NCBI GenBank assembly: GCA_964344175.1
Contig: CAYFMI010000008.1
Location: forward strand, 1 to 64,000
Source: NIOZ-UU35 sp964344175
GTDB taxonomy: Bacteria; Chloroflexota; Anaerolineae; Anaerolineales; UBA11858
DNA length: 64,000 bases
Reading direction: 5' to 3'
The stretch's first letter is position 1. Each line of letters starts with the position of its first letter. The notes under the pieces are model-generated. The model was given only the letters and a program-made list of their open reading frames with translations. It was not told where the DNA came from and did not search any database. The position numbers were made by a program, and so were the translations under genes. Of this stretch, positions 1-9,468 are shown piece after piece.

Positions 1-7
1 TAAGAGA

Positions 8-3000
8 CTATTGAAAGGTAACACGCTCAATGCGAATATTTTCTTTCCCCACGAGTTTATTCAGCTCATTGATCAAATCCGGGTTGATGTATGTCGAGTA
101 ATTGGGGAAGTCGAGCAAATACCCGCGTCCGCCCTCGAAAATGTGAAAGGCAAAGCGGTCTTTGCCGGGATAACTGATCAGGCTGCCAAATATCCGCCGC
201 ATTAGCAGGCCATCGCGCGCTTCGCCCAACTGCGGACGTAAAATAATCGTCACCATTTTGATCTCTTCATCGCTGACATCCGGGGAGGAGGGAATCATCT
301 GAGCAGCCGATTCGGCGATCATCTCGCCCGATTCCAATGGCACAGCTGGGGGTTCTGGGGCAGCATCTTGGATTGTTGCGACAGGCTCGGTCTCGGCTGC
401 GGGCGGCTGAGACTGAACGAAGGGGGCCTCTTTCTCGTCGGGAGGGCGCGCGGCAAGGGGGACTTCTTCTGCGGCTGGAGCGGCCCCAGGGAGCGCCGGC
501 GCGGGAGTCTGCCCCCAATCTTCAGGGAAAGTTTCGGGCGGCGGCGGCATGCCCGCGGGACTCCAGTCATCATCATCAAGCGGCGACTCGGCCACTTGTG
601 GGTGGGGTTGTTTCTGCTGGGGCGGAGTTTCGGCCTGGGGGGCAGGCGCCCGGCGCGAGGGCGGCGGCGCTGCTCCTGCGAGAGCAGATTCATCCAGCGG
701 GACAACGTGATTCATCTGCGTGGCGACCGCGTCCACCAAGACCTTTGGTTCAGCTCCGGCAGCATCCACCTTGCCGTCAATCAGCACAATGGCATCGTGT
801 TCGATGAGGGGAGCGAAGCGTTCCCAGGTACGCGGGAAGACCACCAGTTCGATGTTGCCTTGCAAATCTTCCAGAGTGACAAAGCCCATCGCCTTACCGG
901 TTTTGGTGGTGTGCGGACGAATGCGAGTGATGATCCCCGCTACGCGCACTGGTTGACGGTCGGTTGCCTCGACAAGCTCGGTCGAGTAGTGGGTCACATT
1001 TTGATCGATGGCACCCATCACCGGGCGCAAGGGGTGGTCAGAAACATACAGGCCAATCAACTCACGCTCCCAATCGAGTTGGCCGCGGCGCGAGATGTCG
1101 CCCGAAATATCGGGAAGTTCGATGTGTTCAACCAGCCCTGTTTGAGTACCAAACATCGACATTTGCCCTGAATCGGCAGCCGCAAAGTGAGATGAACTAA
1201 GAGCAACAATGCGGTCGAGGGCGTCGAGCAAGGCGGGGCGCCCCCCAAACGAGTCGGCTGCGCCTACTTTGATGAGGCACTCAAGGGCACGCTTGCCGAC
1301 CTTGCGTAAATCGACCCGGCGGACAAAATCGTTCAGGCCTTTAAAGGCGCCTTCGCGGCGCGCTTCTAATAGCAAATCTACCGGCCCAGGGCCAACATTC
1401 TTGACCGCACCCAACCCAAAACGAATAGCGGATGGCGAACGTTTTGGGCCGCCATCTCCCATATCGGGCCTATCCTGGGCAGCGTCGAAGGGCTGCTTGT
1501 CTTCAATGGTGAAATCCCAGCCGCTGGTGTTCATATCAGGCGGCAATACGTCAATGCCCATCTTGCGGCAATCGGCCACGTAGACGGCTACCCGGTCGGA
1601 ATCGTGCTGAAAGACCGAGAGCAGGGCGGTCATATATTCCACCGGATAATGCGCCTTGAGGTAAGCGGTCTGAACGGCAATGACGCCGTAGTCGGCAGCA
1701 TGACCTTTAGGGAAACCGTAGCGGGCAAAAGCTTCCCACTGATCGAAAATTTGATCGGCAACATCTTTGGCGATGCCGTTTTCCAACGCGCCGCTGACAA
1801 AGCGGTCGCGTTGTTTGAGCAAAGCAGCTTCTTTCTTTTTAGCGACCGTTTTGCGGAGTACATCGGCCTCAGATGCAGTGTAATTGGCTAGCTGCATGGC
1901 CGTGTACATAATCTGCTCCTGGTACACGGTGATACCATAGGTCTCTTCGAGGATTGGCTCCAGCTTAGGGTCGAGATACTCGATCTCTTCTTCGCCGTGC
2001 ATGCGTTTAATATAACTGGGGATGAAACCCATCGGGCCTGGGCGGAAGAGGGCCACCATCGCAATGACATGATCCAGGTTTTGGGGTTTCATCTCGACCA
2101 GGTTGCGGCGCATCCCGGCGCCTTCGACCTGAAATACCCCGGCGGTTTCGCCGCGCCCAAGAAGCTGGTACGTGTCGGGGTCATCGAGGGGGATGTTGTT
2201 GAGGTTGAGTTCCCGCCCGTGGCGCTGCTGGATCATATCGCAGGCACGCGCCATCACCGTCAGGGTTGATAATCCCAAAAAGTCAACTTTGAGTAATCCC
2301 TGGTCATCAATCACCGACATGGCGAATTGGGTGACGGTCTTTATGGGGCTGTCCTGGCTGCCACTGGTCGGGCGATGGAGCGGCAAATACTCGACAATGG
2401 GTTTATCGGTCACTACAACCCCGGCGGCATGCGTCCCGGCATTGCGCACGACCCCTTCCATACCTTTAGCCGTATCAATAAGATCCCGCACATAACCGGC
2501 GGAGGCATAGGCTTGCTGAAATTCGGGAACCGTTTCCAACGCTTCTGCAATGCTGACCGGTTTGCCGGGGATATTGGGGATCAGCTTGGCGATGCGGTCG
2601 ACTTCGTTGATGGGGACATCTTTAACGCGCCCAACATCACGAATGGCGGCGCGCGCTTTCATGGTGCCAAAGGTGATAATCTGGGCAACTTTGTCATCGC
2701 CATATTTGCGGGCGGTGTATTCCATCATTTCGGCGCGGCGGTCATCACGAAAATCGAGGTCAATATCGGGCATGGAGACACGCCCTGGGTTGAGAAACCG
2801 CTCGAAGATCAAACCGTGTTCAATGGGGTCTACCAGGGTAATCCCCAGGGTATAGGCCACAATTGAACCCGCCGCCGAACCGCGGGCGTTGTACCAGATG
2901 CCTTCTTTTTGGGCATACTCGCACAAATCCCACACAATCAAAAAATAAGCATCGAAGCCCATGGTATGAATAATATCTAATTCATAGTCAAGCCGCTGGC

Positions 3001-3955
3001 GGTAAATATCCTCACCGGCATGACGTCCGTAACGCCATTCCAAACCCTTTTCGCAAAGTTCCCTGAGGAAGCTCTCGGTGGTGTAACCATCCGGAACCGA
3101 AAAATCGGGCAAATGATATTCTTTAAAACCCAGATCCACTTCACAGCGTTCGGCAATCCATAGGGTGTTGCTGATCGCTTCTGGCACTTCGGCGAAAATG
3201 CGTCCCATCTCATCCGCTGTTCGCAAGTAATACGTGCCATCGGACATGCGCATACGCTTGGGATCAGTCATCAGCGAGCCGGTTTGCACGGCCAGAAGAA
3301 TATCTTGAAGTTCAGCGTCGGAGGGGTTGATGTAATGCACATCGTTAGTAGCCACGTAGCGCGCCTGATAGCGCGGGCCAAGTTCTAATAGCGCCTTGTT
3401 GATCTGTTCCAACTCCGGGATTTCATGTTCCTGAAGCTCGATAAAAAAATTATCCGCCCCGAAGACTTCGTAATACCAATCGAGTTTGGCGCGCGCTTTT
3501 TCGATCTCCCCGCGCCCAATGGCGCGCGGAATTTCTGCGGCCATACAACCCGAGGTGCAAATCAGGCCCTCGGCGTGGGCAGCTAAAAATTCATGATCGA
3601 TGCGAGGATAATAATAGAAGCCATCTAACTGCGCCGCCGAAGCAATTTTTAGCAGGTTTTGATAACCGGTCTGATTCTGCGCCAACAGCAACAAATGGGA
3701 TGATTTTTTGTCAAGCTGGGAATCGCGGTCGGTCATCCGCCGGGCAGCCATGTACGCTTCCAAACCAATAATGGGTTTTATCCCGGCGGCAGTGGCGGCA
3801 TCGTAGAATTCAATGGCCCCAAACATGGTGCCATGATCGGTGATCGCCAGAGCGGGCATCTCCAACTCGGCGGCGCGCTGAACCAGCTTTTTGATATTGC
3901 TAAAGCCATCCAGAAGGGAATATTCGGTGTGCGTGTGGAGATGAACGAAGCTCAT
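8..3955 (-). CDS. dnaE: DNA polymerase III alpha subunit
   Basis: Replicative polymerase, 1315 aa. An N-terminal PHP domain starts with HLHTHTEYSLLDG (about residue 5). The catalytic PDIDLDFRDD motif lies near residue 400, followed by polymerase, helix-hairpin-helix and OB (VRVAGIITRIRPHTTKTGK) regions. It is longer than the usual ~1160 aa because of a Pro/Ala/Glu-rich linker (about residues 1085-1235) and a C-terminal globular tail of ~75 aa. A short insert PFDAAQDRP near residue 820 comes from a palindromic repeat read in frame. The ATG at 3955 has no clear SD. The gene is monocistronic in the window and read away from its neighbour. Identity is certain; the function of the tail is unknown. 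Confidence 0.98.
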   Translation of the reverse strand: MSFVHLHTHTEYSLLDGFSNIKKLVQRAAELEMPALAITDHGTMFGAIEFYDAATAAGIKPIIGLEAYMAARRMTDRDSQLDKKSSHLLLLAQNQTGYQNLLKIASAAQLDGFYYYPRIDHEFLAAHAEGLICTSGCMAAEIPRAIGRGEIEKARAKLDWYYEVFGADNFFIELQEHEIPELEQINKALLELGPRYQARYVATNDVHYINPSDAELQDILLAVQTGSLMTDPKRMRMSDGTYYLRTADEMGRIFAEVPEAISNTLWIAERCEVDLGFKEYHLPDFSVPDGYTTESFLRELCEKGLEWRYGRHAGEDIYRQRLDYELDIIHTMGFDAYFLIVWDLCEYAQKEGIWYNARGSAAGSIVAYTLGITLVDPIEHGLIFERFLNPGRVSMPDIDLDFRDDRRAEMMEYTARKYGDDKVAQIITFGTMKARAAIRDVGRVKDVPINEVDRIAKLIPNIPGKPVSIAEALETVPEFQQAYASAGYVRDLIDTAKGMEGVVRNAGTHAAGVVVTDKPIVEYLPLHRPTSGSQDSPIKTVTQFAMSVIDDQGLLKVDFLGLSTLTVMARACDMIQQRHGRELNLNNIPLDDPDTYQLLGRGETAGVFQVEGAGMRRNLVEMKPQNLDHVIAMVALFRPGPMGFIPSYIKRMHGEEEIEYLDPKLEPILEETYGITVYQEQIMYTAMQLANYTASEADVLRKTVAKKKEAALLKQRDRFVSGALENGIAKDVADQIFDQWEAFARYGFPKGHAADYGVIAVQTAYLKAHYPVEYMTALLSVFQHDSDRVAVYVADCRKMGIDVLPPDMNTSGWDFTIEDKQPFDAAQDRPDMGDGGPKRSPSAIRFGLGAVKNVGPGPVDLLLEARREGAFKGLNDFVRRVDLRKVGKRALECLIKVGAADSFGGRPALLDALDRIVALSSSHFAAADSGQMSMFGTQTGLVEHIELPDISGDISRRGQLDWERELIGLYVSDHPLRPVMGAIDQNVTHYSTELVEATDRQPVRVAGIITRIRPHTTKTGKAMGFVTLEDLQGNIELVVFPRTWERFAPLIEHDAIVLIDGKVDAAGAEPKVLVDAVATQMNHVVPLDESALAGAAPPPSRRAPAPQAETPPQQKQPHPQVAESPLDDDDWSPAGMPPPPETFPEDWGQTPAPALPGAAPAAEEVPLAARPPDEKEAPFVQSQPPAAETEPVATIQDAAPEPPAVPLESGEMIAESAAQMIPSSPDVSDEEIKMVTIILRPQLGEARDGLLMRRIFGSLISYPGKDRFAFHIFEGGRGYLLDFPNYSTYINPDLINELNKLVGKENIRIERVTFQ
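1471..1494. repeat. palindromic repeat inside dnaE
   Basis: GC-rich element related to the CTTCGAC..CAGGA repeat class. It is read in frame and adds the peptide PFDAAQDRP to DnaE. The same class appears in the reverse transcriptase at 44488-44513. Confidence 0.6.
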
Positions 3956-4003
3956 GAGTTAGTCTGATTAGTCTCATCGGTCAAACCCGTAAGACTAATT
4001 TCG

Positions 4004-4012
4004 ATTATAGCA
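4004..4012 (-). promoter_or_regulatory. extended -10 promoter of dnaE
   Basis: On the minus strand TGCTATAAT is a perfect extended -10 element, about 50 nt before the dnaE start. No good -35 is visible. Extended -10s of the same form occur before the DsbA-like gene and the DGR target gene. Confidence 0.6.
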
Positions 4013-4113
4013 CGGAGGTTCGAAGAATCGCGCTATTTTGGACTTAAAGAATCGGAATTTTTAAGTTTCGCTATCCTTGATATAGAACATCAGTTCGAAT
4101 ATAATAAACATCT

Positions 4114-4167
4114 TAGGAGTTACGCACTTGCGCAGGGAAAGCCCGAAAATAGGGGTGTGTAAGTCCT
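4114..4167. mobile_element. MITE family 1, copy A (short form)
   Basis: 54-bp internally deleted copy starting TAGGAGTTACGCA and ending GTAAGTCCT. It is flanked by perfect 6-bp direct repeats ACATCT (4108-4113 and 4168-4173). It retains the arm GAAAGCCCGAAAATAGGGG that recurs in copies B and E. It lies just upstream of the DUF2461 gene. Confidence 0.75.
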
Positions 4168-4195
4168 ACATCTTTCACGCAAAGGAGTTAGAGTA

Positions 4196-4897
4196 ATGAG
4201 TGGTACGACTTTTCAGGGTTTTCCAAAAGAAACAACCCAGTTCTTAACCGACCTGGCTGCCAATAACAACAAACCCTGGTTCCACGAACACAAAGAAGAA
4301 TTTGAGCGCATTGTCATGACCCCGGCGCGCGAGTTTGTGCTGGCTCTGGGTGAGCGCTTGCGCGAGATTTCCCCTGGCGTTGTCGCCGATCCTCGGGTGA
4401 ACAAATCCATCTTCCGCATTTACCGTGACACGCGCTTTAGCAAAGATAAAACACCTTATAAAACCAATCTGGGATTATGGTTCTGGGTTGGGGAAGGCCA
4501 CAAATTCGAAAATCCGGGCTACTACTTCCACCTCGATGCCAATAACCTGATGCTCGCCGTGGGATTGCATTCCTTTTCAAAACCGCTGCTGCAAGCCTAC
4601 CGCGATGCCGTCGTGGCCCCTTCTCTTGGCCCGGTATTGGCGCAAGTCATAACTGAAGTAGCACAACAGGGTTTTCGTGTCGGCGAACGAACCTACAAGC
4701 GCACGCCGCGCGGTTACGACCCTGAACACCCCAACGCCGATCTCTTACGCCACAGCGGGCTGACCGCGGGGAAAGATCTCGGGCTACCTGCCGAGTTATA
4801 CACCCCCAACATTGTTGATTACTGCATCGCGTATTACCAGCAACTGCACCCTGTTGTGCAATGGCTCCAACAAATGAAAGAACATTTCCCCGCGTAA
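4196..4897 (+). CDS. DUF2461 (TIGR02453) family protein
   Basis: 233 aa; matches the DUF2461/TIGR02453 family (FLTDLAANNNKPWFHEHK near the N terminus, then FRIYRDTRFSKDKTPYKTN and the GYYFHL core). The family is widespread, soluble and of unknown biochemical function. The ATG follows a strong SD (AAGGAG, 8 nt). It is followed 12 nt later by a DinB-like gene, so the two are probably cotranscribed. The MITE copy upstream may separate it from its original promoter. Confidence 0.85.
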   Translation: MSGTTFQGFPKETTQFLTDLAANNNKPWFHEHKEEFERIVMTPAREFVLALGERLREISPGVVADPRVNKSIFRIYRDTRFSKDKTPYKTNLGLWFWVGEGHKFENPGYYFHLDANNLMLAVGLHSFSKPLLQAYRDAVVAPSLGPVLAQVITEVAQQGFRVGERTYKRTPRGYDPEHPNADLLRHSGLTAGKDLGLPAELYTPNIVDYCIAYYQQLHPVVQWLQQMKEHFPA

Positions 4898-4909
4898 GGA
4901 TAGCAACCT

Positions 4910-5395
4910 ATGAAAAAGCATACTTTACCCCCTTATCGTTATGGCGCAGCGCGCACGATGGTTTTTCTGCGCGCCCAGTATTTACTAAAATTCTGGCAAG
5001 TCTGGCAACAAGCCAAAGCAGCCGGTCTCAAACTCCCAGAAACCGATGATCCCAGTTACGTCTCGCTAGAGGCATTGCTGGCACATGCCTTGGGGGCGGA
5101 TCGCAGTTATCTGGTTTGGATGTGTGAGAAATTAGAATTGCCTGATCCACAGATCAGAGAGCGCCCTGCACTGAATGTCATCGCCGCCCAGGCCGAGGCG
5201 TATATTGCCCACCTGAACGATCACTGGCGGTCGCCGCTGGCAGACATCGAGGAAGAGCGCTTCTACAAACAAGAGTACGCTTCAAATTGGGGCGTTCGCT
5301 ATTGCATAGACGCCATGCTCGAACACGCTGTGATGCACCCAATTCTGCATACGGAACAACTTCAAGAACTGCTGGCCGAACAATCGCCCGCCTGA
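4910..5395 (+). CDS. DinB-like helical bundle protein
   Basis: 161 aa, mostly helical. His residues are spaced as in DinB/YfiT-type metal-binding four-helix bundles (LLAHALGAD, then EHAVMHPILHTEQL near the C terminus). DinB-superfamily members are often thiol-dependent transferases or stress proteins. The assignment rests on pattern only. The ATG is preceded by AAGGA. It forms an operon with the DUF2461 gene and ends at a strong hairpin. Confidence 0.6.
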   Translation: MKKHTLPPYRYGAARTMVFLRAQYLLKFWQVWQQAKAAGLKLPETDDPSYVSLEALLAHALGADRSYLVWMCEKLELPDPQIRERPALNVIAAQAEAYIAHLNDHWRSPLADIEEERFYKQEYASNWGVRYCIDAMLEHAVMHPILHTEQLQELLAEQSPA

Positions 5396-5420
5396 GGCCT
5401 GAATTCCCCCCAGAATCGCC

Positions 5421-5449
5421 GAGAGCCGGGTTCGCCATACCCGGCTCTC
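5421..5449 (+). terminator. hairpin after the DinB-like gene
   Basis: Perfect 11-bp stem GAGAGCCGGGT / ACCCGGCTCTC with a 7-nt loop, 26 nt past the stop. There is no U tract, so it may act as a Rho-type or mRNA-stabilising hairpin. Confidence 0.55.
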
Positions 5450-5499
5450 TCTAAGGAGGAGAAGAAGAGAAATCGCCCTTCGATCCTAAATATACCAAC

Positions 5500-5524
5500 A
5501 AGCGTCAATCCATGCATGACGCTT
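5500..5524. repeat. 8-bp inverted repeat before ABC operon
   Basis: AAGCGTCA / TGACGCTT with a 9-nt spacer, about 90 nt upstream of the ABC ATPase start. It could be an operator or a structural element; no -10/-35 pair is convincing nearby. Confidence 0.35.
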
Positions 5525-5612
5525 ACCCTACGATTTACCTACGCTAACCCATCAGATTTGATAGTGGCAGGCGTTCCACTCTAGCACTTTCGATCCAATA
5601 AGTAAGGACACT

Positions 5613-6614
5613 ATGACTTTAGCCATCCGCACACAAAACTTGGGCCGGGTTTATAAAATTCGCGGGGGGAAGAAATCTGACCCCAAAGAGCTAACCGCAT
5701 TGCGCGATATCAATCTCGAAATTCAGCCGGGGGAACTCTTTGGGCTGCTTGGCCCCAATGGAGCCGGAAAAACAACCCTGATAAAAATCCTCACGACGCT
5801 GCTGGCCCCCACCAACGGCCAGGCCTGGGTAACCGACCTCGATGTCACCCAAGCGCCGCAAAAAGTACGCGCCCGCATCAATATGGTCTCCGGCGGAGAA
5901 TCTTCCGGCTATGGTCTGCTGACCGTGCGCGAGAATTTATGGATGTTCAGCCAATTTTACGGCCTGCCCTCCAGGGAAGCCAATCAACGCATCAAGGACT
6001 TGCTCAAAGTCGTCGGGCTGGAAGACCGCATTAACACCAAATCTTCCGATCTTTCCACCGGGCTGCGCCAGAAGATGAATATTGTGCGCGGCTTCATGAC
6101 CGACCCCGATGTGCTCTTTCTCGATGAGCCAACCCTGGGGCTGGATGTGGGCGCTTCTCGCGATGTGCGCAACTTCATCCGCCGGTGGGTCGATGAAAAT
6201 TCAGCCCGCACGCTGCTGCTAACCACCCACTACATGGTCGAGGCCGATGAGTTGTGCGACCGGGTAGCCATCATCAACAAGGGCCGTGTCCTGGCGTGCG
6301 ATACACCGGGGAATTTAAAACGCCGCCTTCAGCAAGATGCCATCTACAAGATGGAAATCAGCCCCCTCAACGGGGTGAGCGCGGACTCCTTCCAAAAGTT
6401 GCCCGGCGTGAGTAAAGTACTCCATGTTCCCAAAGATGGCTCTGCCGAGTTAGACCTGATCCTAGAGACGGATGACGCCCTGGGGGGTGTCGTCAATATG
6501 ATGACCTCCAACAACATCCACATTCTCAACTTGCAAAAGCGTGAACCCACGCTGGAAGATGTCTTCGTTGACCTGGTCGGGCGCAGTATGCAAGAGGTAG
6601 AAGCGGATGCCTAA
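5613..6614 (+). CDS. ABC-2 type exporter ATPase
   Basis: 333 aa ABC ATPase of the DrrA/NatA-like group. Walker A is LLGPNGAGKTTLIK, the signature region is STGLRQKMNI (LSGGQ variant), Walker B is VLFLDEPTLGLD, and the H-loop lies in LLTTHYMVEADEL. The ~100-residue C-terminal extension is usual for this class. It should power the two permeases directly downstream (8-nt overlap with the first). The substrate is not predictable. SD AAGGA precedes the ATG. Confidence 0.93.
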   Translation: MTLAIRTQNLGRVYKIRGGKKSDPKELTALRDINLEIQPGELFGLLGPNGAGKTTLIKILTTLLAPTNGQAWVTDLDVTQAPQKVRARINMVSGGESSGYGLLTVRENLWMFSQFYGLPSREANQRIKDLLKVVGLEDRINTKSSDLSTGLRQKMNIVRGFMTDPDVLFLDEPTLGLDVGASRDVRNFIRRWVDENSARTLLLTTHYMVEADELCDRVAIINKGRVLACDTPGNLKRRLQQDAIYKMEISPLNGVSADSFQKLPGVSKVLHVPKDGSAELDLILETDDALGGVVNMMTSNNIHILNLQKREPTLEDVFVDLVGRSMQEVEADA

Positions 6615-7473
6615 TCAACTCACGCCCATATTCGGCGGGCAAACGCCCGTCAAGAAAAACACCGGCATCCGGCTTTTCATCCAGACTGTCCTGGCACGCG
6701 CCTACCCGCGCATCATTGGTCAGCAGCGCGAGAAAGCCTGGCTATTTTTTGATGTGTTGCTGCCCATGCTGGCGGTCTCGGCCTATGTCTTTGTCTATCA
6801 GGCCATCGGCGCGCCGGAGGAATATGTTGGCTTTGTGGTGATGGGCGGAGCAATGACGGCCTTCTGGATGAACGTGCTTTGGAGCATGTCTAGCCAGTTG
6901 TACTGGGAAAAAGAAATGGGCAATCTGGCGCTGTATATTATGGCCCCCAATTCGATGATGGCGATTCTGTTGGGAATGGCATTAGGCGGCCTTTTGGCAA
7001 CCACCTTGCGGGCGTTAATCATCACAACCCTGGGCAGTTGGTTCTTTAAGATTCCCTATGCCGTTGCCAGTTTCGGGCAGCTTTTCCTGGTTTTCTTTCT
7101 GACATTGGTTGCGCTATATGGCATGGGAATGCTCTTCGCTTCTCTCTTTTTGCTGCTCAGCCGGGAGGCCTGGCATCTCTCCAACTTAGCGCAGGAGCCG
7201 GTCTATCTCTTCTCGGGGTTCTATTTCCCCATCAAGAGTTTCAACTTCTGGGTGGCGGCATCCGCTTCAATCATCCCGCTCACATTGGGGCTGGATGCCA
7301 TGCGCCAGTTGGTCTTTCCTTCCGGTGCGGCGTTGGGCTTTCTCAATGTCCCCCTTGAGATTTTGATCCTGACCATTCTGAGCGTAATCTTCGTCGGCGC
7401 GGCCAAATACTTGCTGGCCTATATGGAACGCCTGGCAATCCGCGAGGGTCGCCTGACAGAAAGCCGGAGATAG
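6607..7473 (+). CDS. ABC-2 type permease
   Basis: 288 aa with about six hydrophobic helices (first LPMLAVSAYVFVYQAIG, last LEILILTILSVIFVGAA), the ABC-2 membrane fold. It overlaps the ATPase gene by 8 nt, a translational-coupling arrangement. It is followed 6 nt later by a second, divergent permease, which suggests a heterodimeric exporter. Substrate unknown. Confidence 0.88.
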   Translation: MPNQLTPIFGGQTPVKKNTGIRLFIQTVLARAYPRIIGQQREKAWLFFDVLLPMLAVSAYVFVYQAIGAPEEYVGFVVMGGAMTAFWMNVLWSMSSQLYWEKEMGNLALYIMAPNSMMAILLGMALGGLLATTLRALIITTLGSWFFKIPYAVASFGQLFLVFFLTLVALYGMGMLFASLFLLLSREAWHLSNLAQEPVYLFSGFYFPIKSFNFWVAASASIIPLTLGLDAMRQLVFPSGAALGFLNVPLEILILTILSVIFVGAAKYLLAYMERLAIREGRLTESRR

Positions 7474-7479
7474 ACACCT

Positions 7480-8370
7480 ATGTTTTCAGCGAATCGCACT
7501 TTACGGGGCCTCTTCCCCGATCGCACTACTTTCACCCGCTCCTTTCGCATGGCGGCCTGGCTGGGTTGGCAGATCGAATCGAACTGGACCGACCCTTTCT
7601 TGTTCGCGGTGTACTCCATCATCAAACCGCTGGCCGGGGCTGCTATTCTGGTTGTCATGTACAGCATTGTCTCGGGCGCAAACTTCGAGGCCCCCATCTT
7701 TCCCTACATCTATTTAGGAAATGCTTTCTATATTTATGTGGGGCAGGTGATGACCGGAATTTCGTGGGCCGTGATCGATGACCGCGAACACTACAAAACG
7801 CTCAAATACATGTATATGGCCCCCATCCACATTCCCTCGTATCTGATGGGGCGCGGCGTGGCGCGCTTCATTGTCGCGTCCATTTCTGTGCTGATCACCA
7901 TCTTGTTTGGGGTGGCTTTCTTGCATGTCCGCATTGATTTTGCTGCCGTAAACTGGCCCCTGTTTTTTGGGACCTTGTTCATTGGGGTGGTCATGCTGGC
8001 AATGATGGGACTAATTCTGGCTGGCATCACGTTGATTACGGCCAATCAGGTCTGGTTTATTGGGGATGTCACCGCAGGCGCGCTGTATCTCTTCAGCGGG
8101 GCAATTTTCCCCCTCGACATTCTGCCCGCGTTTCTGCGCCCGATTGGTTTTGCCATGCCCCTGACCTATTGGTTAGAATTGCTACGCCGCGCCCTGGTCG
8201 GTTCGGTAGCCGAGGCTTTTCCTACCCTATCTGGATTCAGCAACGGGCAACTGATGGGCATTCTCTTAGGGTTAACAGTCGTGTTTGCCGTTCTCTCAGC
8301 CGTGGTATTCTATGGGTGTGAACACCGCGCCCGTGAGCGGGGCATGATTGATATGGTGACCAATTACTAA
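7480..8370 (+). CDS. ABC-2 type permease, second subunit
   Basis: 296 aa integral membrane protein with about six TM segments and the ABC-2 C-terminal region (LYLFSGAIFPLDILPAFL). It is the third gene of the exporter operon. Two different permeases with one ATPase is a common layout for daunorubicin-type or lipid/antibiotic exporters. No substrate evidence is visible. Confidence 0.88.
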   Translation: MFSANRTLRGLFPDRTTFTRSFRMAAWLGWQIESNWTDPFLFAVYSIIKPLAGAAILVVMYSIVSGANFEAPIFPYIYLGNAFYIYVGQVMTGISWAVIDDREHYKTLKYMYMAPIHIPSYLMGRGVARFIVASISVLITILFGVAFLHVRIDFAAVNWPLFFGTLFIGVVMLAMMGLILAGITLITANQVWFIGDVTAGALYLFSGAIFPLDILPAFLRPIGFAMPLTYWLELLRRALVGSVAEAFPTLSGFSNGQLMGILLGLTVVFAVLSAVVFYGCEHRARERGMIDMVTNY

Positions 8371-8389
8371 CTATCATAGCACCGGCATC

Positions 8390-8917
8390 TTGAGGCAACT
8401 TCCCATGGGAAAGACATTCGATGGCCGTACGCCGCCCACGCCGCTGGGCGTCATCTGGGTGGCGGTTAACGACCGAGGCTTGGTTGCTATTTCCCTCCAA
8501 GATGATGAACAAGCTTTTTGCACAGAACTCACCGCCCGCCATCGGGCGCAGATCATCCCCCACGAAAGCCGCACCCAGCCCGCCACAAGTCAGATTGCCG
8601 CTTATCTCACCGGAGAGCGCACCGACTTCGATCTGCCAATAGATTGGAAGGTGATGAGGCCTTTTCAGGAGAGCGTGCTGCGCGCGACGATAGATATTCC
8701 AAGAGGGGCGACGCGCACCTATGGGGAAATTGCCGTCCAGGTGGGGAACCGGCGCGCAGCCCAGGCTGTGGGCCGCGCCGAAGCGACCAACCCCATCCCC
8801 CTGGTGATCCCCTGTCATCGCGTGCTGGCATCGAATGGTGGGCTGCACGGCTACAGCGGATACGGCGGGCTTGATACCAAAGCCTGGCTGCTGCGGCTAG
8901 AGGGGGTTTGTTTTTAG
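8390..8917 (+). CDS. ogt: methylated-DNA-[protein]-cysteine S-methyltransferase
   Basis: Suicide DNA repair enzyme that moves alkyl groups from O6-alkylguanine to its own cysteine. The active-site motif is IPCHRV near residue 143, within the conserved helix-turn-helix domain (RGATRTYGEIAVQVG upstream and GYSGYGGLDTKAWLL downstream). An N-terminal ribonuclease-like domain of ~80 aa is present. Start is TTG 8390 or, more likely, ATG 8405. It lies 20 nt after the exporter operon and converges with ssb. Confidence 0.93.
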   Translation: MRQLPMGKTFDGRTPPTPLGVIWVAVNDRGLVAISLQDDEQAFCTELTARHRAQIIPHESRTQPATSQIAAYLTGERTDFDLPIDWKVMRPFQESVLRATIDIPRGATRTYGEIAVQVGNRRAAQAVGRAEATNPIPLVIPCHRVLASNGGLHGYSGYGGLDTKAWLLRLEGVCF

Positions 8918-8920
8918 AGC

Positions 8921-9289
8921 CTACGCTTCGGCGGTTTCCTCGCCCAGCTCCGGCTCTTCGGGTTTGCGGTCGAGCATTTGCATTTGAGAAGCAACCACTT
9001 TGGTGAAGTAACGCGTTTCACCATCCTGCTCGAAGCGGTCGGTCTGCAAGCGCCCCTCGATGAAAACCAGGCGACCTTTACCCAAAAATTGCTGACAAAT
9101 TTCCCCCAGGCGCGCCCAGGCTTCGACATTGAACCAGTCGGTGGCTTCTTGCCAGTCGCCTTCGGCATCTCGCCAACGGCGGCTGACCGCCACGCTGAAG
9201 GCGCACACCTTCTTGCCAGAAGGGGTATACCGCGTTTCAGGGTCTTTCCCTAAATAACCAATCAACTGCACTCGATTTAGTCCAGGCAT
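8921..9289 (-). CDS. ssb: single-stranded DNA-binding protein
   Basis: 122 aa; OB fold starting PGLNRVQLIGYLGKDPETRY, with the SSB core FSVAVSRRW and GRLVFIEGRLQTDRF. ATG at 9289 was chosen because AAGGAGG sits 5 nt upstream; an upstream in-frame start lacks an SD. The acidic tail is very short (EEPELGEETAEA) and lacks the terminal DDDIPF-type tip that recruits partner proteins in canonical SSBs. It may therefore be a secondary SSB or a lineage variant. Confidence 0.95.
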   Translation of the reverse strand: MPGLNRVQLIGYLGKDPETRYTPSGKKVCAFSVAVSRRWRDAEGDWQEATDWFNVEAWARLGEICQQFLGKGRLVFIEGRLQTDRFEQDGETRYFTKVVASQMQMLDRKPEEPELGEETAEA

Positions 9290-9327
9290 TGCAACCTCCT
9301 TGCAACTCACAACTTATATCACCTATA

Positions 9328-9355
9328 AGTGTAATGATCGCGGCGCGCTTGTCAA
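9328..9355 (-). promoter_or_regulatory. ssb promoter
   Basis: Minus strand TTGACA (9350-9355), 16-nt spacer, TACACT (9328-9333), ~39 nt before the ssb start. The -35 is perfect and the -10 matches 4 of 6. Confidence 0.55.
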
Positions 9356-9468
9356 GTACCTTCCCGAGGAGATTTCCAACTCACCTTGCAGTTGCGCCCT
9401 CTGCCAAAGGCTGGTATCCTTATTGCGAACGACCCAATTGACTCATTGCACACGATCGCTGAGGGATT

